9,672 nucleotides of DNA from Leptotrichia sp. oral taxon 215 (GTDB taxonomy: Bacteria > Fusobacteriota > Fusobacteriia > Fusobacteriales > Leptotrichiaceae): assembly GCA_905371725.1 (NCBI GenBank), contig CAJPML010000017.1, positions 1-9,672 on the forward strand, written 5' to 3'. The translations under genes were made by a program, and so were the position numbers. The notes beneath the pieces were generated by a model that ran no database searches, had not been told where the DNA came from, and saw nothing but the letters and a program-made list of their open reading frames with translations. Numbering within the stretch: position 1 is the stretch's first letter; the number at the start of each line of letters is the position of its first letter. Positions 6,553-9,672 of this stretch are shown here, piece after piece.

Positions 6553-9500
6553 AAAATTCTAGCATATAATAAGAATAATTTTTTAATATTGTATTCAGAT
6601 AGACATTCATTTCATCAGAAATCTGACCATCACCTAAAGTATGCTCTATAATTGATCCATCTTCCTTTCTTACTTTGAATTTATTTTCTCCTATACGTAA
6701 AAATCCTTTATTAGTACTATCTATAAAGTCATGTTCAGTCCAGAATACTGTAATTTTATCTTTGTAAGGGTTTCCTGTGTGAGGGCAGAAGATACCGCAA
6801 TTTCCACATTCGTTACACATTCCATCAATGTGGACTATCTGATGTTTCTGGCTAAATATTTCGCTACCGCTTGTCAGCTTTATAAGTACATTTGCCCTGT
6901 TAGGACATACATCCACACAAATTTCGCAGATTTTATCACATGCAAGACAACGCTTTCCATCTTCCTTAGCTGCAGTTCCATGTTCCAGTATACCTTTTTT
7001 ATGATATAGAGTACTATCATCCTGAGGTATGTCAAATTTTTTGAAATCATTTGTAAGTCCACATTTATCCAGTATATTTTTTGAAATTATTTTTGCATCT
7101 GCAACAGCTTTTACTATTGTTGCGGCTCCTGCTTTACAGTCTCCCGCAATATAAACATTTTCCTTACTTGTTTCATTGAACTGATTTAAGGCTGCATATC
7201 CTCTCTCTGTTAATTTCAAGCCATTAGCTTCAAAAAGACTGCTATCCACTCTTGCTCCTGTTGCATTTACAACTGTATCAAACTCAAATGATTCAAATTT
7301 TCCAGTTCCTTTTACTCCTCTTCTTCCTGAAGCGTCTCTATCTGATAGCTCCATTGCTTCACAGACCATTTCTCTTCCGTCATAACTCACAGGAGCCAGC
7401 AGCTCCTGAAATACTGCTCCATCCTGTAATGCCACTTCCTTTTCTTCAGGTTCGGCCGGCATAAAGTCTCTTGTTCTTCTGTACACGATAGAAACTTTTT
7501 CAACTCCAGGGCAACGTAACGCAGTTCTTGCACAGTCCATTGCCACGCTTCCACCACCAATTATTGCCACATTTTTACCTAAAGACAGATTCAGCTTGCT
7601 GTTTTTAGCAGATTCCAGAAACTCAAGGGAATCCCTCAAATTCTCTCCGCCTTCCTTTACAGGGCTTGCCGCTTTTTTCCATGCACCTGTTGCAAGAACA
7701 ACAAAATCATATTCTTTTTTCAGTTCATCTACATTGTAGTTTTCATTTACATTAAATACAAATTTTACTCCTGCATTTACTGCCAGCTGATAATCCCTAT
7801 TTATCATTTCATGAGATATTCTAAATTCAGGAATAACATACTGCACTATTCCGTATGGCTTGTCCCTTTTCTCAAGAACAGTTACATCCATACCATTTCT
7901 TCTTAAAAAATATGCCGTTGATACTCCTCCAGGTCCTGCACCTATTACAACAACTTTTTTCTTAGATATAACTTTTGCTGGCTTCATTTCCTCCAGATAT
8001 ATATCCATTGCATTTAATACTGCTTTTTTCTTTGCATCTCTTATTCTCAGAGATTCTTCATAGTCAAGTCTTGTACATTTGTGTTGGCACTGATGATCGC
8101 ATATTACTCCAAGCACAGCAGGAGAAGAGTTATCATTTACTATTATTTCAAATGCTTCCTTAAATTTACCTTCACTTACCATTTTCAGGTATTCAGGTAT
8201 CTGTTGATGAATAGGGCATCCACCATCTTTACATGGAGCTTTTGCACAGTCATATAATGGCAATAGGCTTGTTGTCTTTCTTGATTTTACAGGTCTTGTT
8301 TCCTTTAAGTGATTTTTGTCGTAAATAACATTTCTTGCAAGATAGTCAAGCGCTTCAACATTTATACCATGGAAAGGTCCTGTCAACAAAGGTTCTACAG
8401 TTTCAGCAAGCTGTTTAAGTCTTTCATATCCTCCTGGCTTCAATATTGTAGTTGCCACTGTAATAGGTTGTATTCCTGTATTGAATATTTCTTTAATATT
8501 AAAGTAGTCCGCCCCTCCTGAAAATGAAATTGGAAGCTTTCCTTTGAATTCTTTTGAAATTCTGTTTGCCAGACTTATTGTCAGAGGATACAGTGATCTT
8601 CCTGACATGTACATCTCATTTCCAGGAAGCTCATTATTAGCTATCTGCACAGGGAAAGTGTTTGTGAGCTTTACACCAAATTCCACTTTATTTTCCTTTG
8701 CAAAATCTATCAGCCTGTTAATCATAACAACTGCATCATTCCATTGTAAATCATTTTTAAAGTGATGGTCATCAAATGTTATGTATTCATAACCCATTTC
8801 ATTTAGTATATTTCTAGCAAATTCGTATCCCAACAATGTAGGATTACATTTTATAAAGGTATGTACTTTTTTCTCTGAAATCAGATATCTTGCTATTCTT
8901 TCAATTTCTGCAGGAGGACAGCCATGAAGCGTAGATAAACATATACTTCTACATACATTAGGAGAAATTTTGTCTATGTCTTCCGCTGTAACTTTTTTGA
9001 ATAGATGTAAATTTTCCTTCAGAAATGCAATACTTTCTTTCCATATTTTAGTATTTGCAGCATATTTAAGTCCTTCTATATAATTGTCTATCTTTTCAGT
9101 TTTTATCCCTTCGAGGTCATATCCTACACTCATATTGAATGCAAAATCTCTGACATCGCTTATTTCAAATTCCTTAGCCAGAACATGGATCGCTATGTAT
9201 GCTTTAACATATTCTACAAATGCTTCCTGTACTGTAAGTTCAGTTGACCACTCCACATTGTAGCCTTCATCTTCTGCATTTATACAAGGTCTTGCTATAC
9301 ATTTTCTCAAGTCTTCTCCGTCCATTTTTTGAACTGTTTTCAATTCTACGAAACGGGAACCTGCCAAATAAGATGCTATAATATTTTGTGAAAGCTGCGA
9401 GTTAGGTCCTGCCGCAGGTCCTATTGGAGAACTCAATTTATCTCCAAAAAGGATTAGATTTGTTCCACTTTTATTTCTGTAGAATTTATGTTTTTTTATT

Positions 9501-9586
9501 CCAAAAACGCTTTCCTGTTCTTCATATTCCCTTAACGACCATTTCACTAGTTTATCAAATGGGATAGGTCTCATTAATTCACTCAT
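6551..9586 (-). CDS. ygfK: YgfK, multi-domain Fe-S flavoprotein (annotated as putative selenate reductase subunit)
   Basis: The 1011-residue length matches full YgfK. Residues 1-420 resemble a dihydroorotate dehydrogenase-type barrel: SPIGPAAGPNSQ at 53-64, LHGC with Cys223, a GVKLTNT strand, and SFSGGADYF near its end. Next is a GltD-like module with a cysteine cluster (Cys447, 452, 457, then 496, 500, 504), an FAD site GAGPGG at 549-554, an NADPH site GGGS at 677-680, and AGDCKAGAATIV near 810-825. The tail carries ferredoxin-like motifs: Cys880, 883, 887, 890, 894 and Cys924, 927, 930, 934. These parts can pass electrons between NAD(P)H, flavin and Fe-S centres. The selenate reductase name is historical; studies of gut anaerobes have tied ygfK and ssnA homologues to anaerobic urate breakdown, which fits this operon better. 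It is the first visible complete gene of the minus-strand unit, with start ATG at 9586 behind GGAGGG. Confidence 0.93.
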   Translation of the reverse strand: MSELMRPIPFDKLVKWSLREYEEQESVFGIKKHKFYRNKSGTNLILFGDKLSSPIGPAAGPNSQLSQNIIASYLAGSRFVELKTVQKMDGEDLRKCIARPCINAEDEGYNVEWSTELTVQEAFVEYVKAYIAIHVLAKEFEISDVRDFAFNMSVGYDLEGIKTEKIDNYIEGLKYAANTKIWKESIAFLKENLHLFKKVTAEDIDKISPNVCRSICLSTLHGCPPAEIERIARYLISEKKVHTFIKCNPTLLGYEFARNILNEMGYEYITFDDHHFKNDLQWNDAVVMINRLIDFAKENKVEFGVKLTNTFPVQIANNELPGNEMYMSGRSLYPLTISLANRISKEFKGKLPISFSGGADYFNIKEIFNTGIQPITVATTILKPGGYERLKQLAETVEPLLTGPFHGINVEALDYLARNVIYDKNHLKETRPVKSRKTTSLLPLYDCAKAPCKDGGCPIHQQIPEYLKMVSEGKFKEAFEIIVNDNSSPAVLGVICDHQCQHKCTRLDYEESLRIRDAKKKAVLNAMDIYLEEMKPAKVISKKKVVVIGAGPGGVSTAYFLRRNGMDVTVLEKRDKPYGIVQYVIPEFRISHEMINRDYQLAVNAGVKFVFNVNENYNVDELKKEYDFVVLATGAWKKAASPVKEGGENLRDSLEFLESAKNSKLNLSLGKNVAIIGGGSVAMDCARTALRCPGVEKVSIVYRRTRDFMPAEPEEKEVALQDGAVFQELLAPVSYDGREMVCEAMELSDRDASGRRGVKGTGKFESFEFDTVVNATGARVDSSLFEANGLKLTERGYAALNQFNETSKENVYIAGDCKAGAATIVKAVADAKIISKNILDKCGLTNDFKKFDIPQDDSTLYHKKGILEHGTAAKEDGKRCLACDKICEICVDVCPNRANVLIKLTSGSEIFSQKHQIVHIDGMCNECGNCGIFCPHTGNPYKDKITVFWTEHDFIDSTNKGFLRIGENKFKVRKEDGSIIEHTLGDGQISDEMNVYLNTILKNYSYYMLEF

Positions 9587-9591
9587 TTTTT

Positions 9592-9597
9592 CCCTCC
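9592..9597 (-). promoter_or_regulatory. Ribosome binding site of ygfK
   Basis: GGAGGG on the minus strand lies 5 bases before the ATG at 9586 and supports this start, which gives MSELMRPIPF as in YgfK proteins. Confidence 0.8.
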
Positions 9598-9617
9598 GAT
9601 TAATTTAAAATTTAATC
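9598..9617. repeat. AT-rich dyad upstream of ygfK
   Basis: GATTAA (9598-9603) and TTAATC (9612-9617) form a 6-base inverted repeat around an 8-base AT-only centre, just upstream of the ygfK ribosome site. It could be an operator, or a hairpin over the leader, but such AT palindromes also arise by chance in DNA this AT-rich. No clear promoter hexamers were found in 9587-9639. Confidence 0.25.
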
Positions 9618-9639
9618 TTTTGTTCTCCCGATATTTATT

Positions 9640-9672
9640 TTATATTATGCCTTCAAGTGTACTGGGTGGAGC
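9640..9672 (-). CDS. Possible C-terminal end of an upstream gene (partial)
   Basis: On the minus strand the right edge reads APPSTLEGII and then TAA at 9640-9642. These bases are clearly richer in G and C than the 53 bases that follow before ygfK, as a coding end would be. Only ten residues are visible, so no family can be named. If real, the gene may share a transcript with ygfK. The other two frames also hit stops within 27 bases, so non-coding leader sequence is a fair alternative. Confidence 0.3.
   Translation of the reverse strand, partial: APPSTLEGII

Overview
The window is an AT-rich piece of a low-GC, probably strictly anaerobic bacterium, of the kind seen in Fusobacteriota or Clostridia. 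Shine-Dalgarno sites are strong (AGGAGG type), genes are tightly packed, and lysine, glutamate and isoleucine codons are abundant. The species cannot be fixed from the sequence. A uricolytic gut anaerobe such as Sebaldella would fit, but that is only a guess.

All six main genes belong to one theme: a selenium-dependent molybdenum hydroxylase of the xanthine dehydrogenase type and the proteins that build its cofactor. They form two convergent transcription units that meet at a bidirectional hairpin terminator near 2433-2501.

Left arm, plus strand (1-2366), cofactor maturation: a protein running in from outside the window that fuses the C-terminal end of YqeC (selenium cofactor protein) to MocA (molybdopterin cytidylyltransferase); then a MogA/MoaB-type molybdopterin adenylyltransferase; then a short MoeA-like molybdopterin-binding protein. 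The first two reading frames overlap and the third follows after 12 bases.

Right arm, minus strand (9586 down to 2515), catabolic enzymes: ygfK (large Fe-S flavoprotein joining a dihydroorotate-dehydrogenase-like barrel, a GltD-like NADPH/FAD module and a ferredoxin tail), ssnA (amidohydrolase-fold deaminase candidate) and xdh (two [2Fe-2S] clusters plus molybdenum domains, no FAD domain). ygfK and ssnA are translationally coupled. xdh follows after a 121-base leader with two adjacent small hairpins. At the right edge a short reading-frame end suggests a further gene upstream of ygfK.

Working model (inference): the left operon makes a cytidylated, selenium-bearing molybdenum cofactor for Xdh. 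Xdh hydroxylates a purine-like ring, SsnA removes an amino group from a related heterocycle, and YgfK exchanges electrons with NADPH or reduces the ring. The four active-site residues that mark purine hydroxylases appear conserved in Xdh at matching spacing. No mobile element, CRISPR array, tRNA or rRNA was seen, and no stretch over 300 bases lacks a gene.
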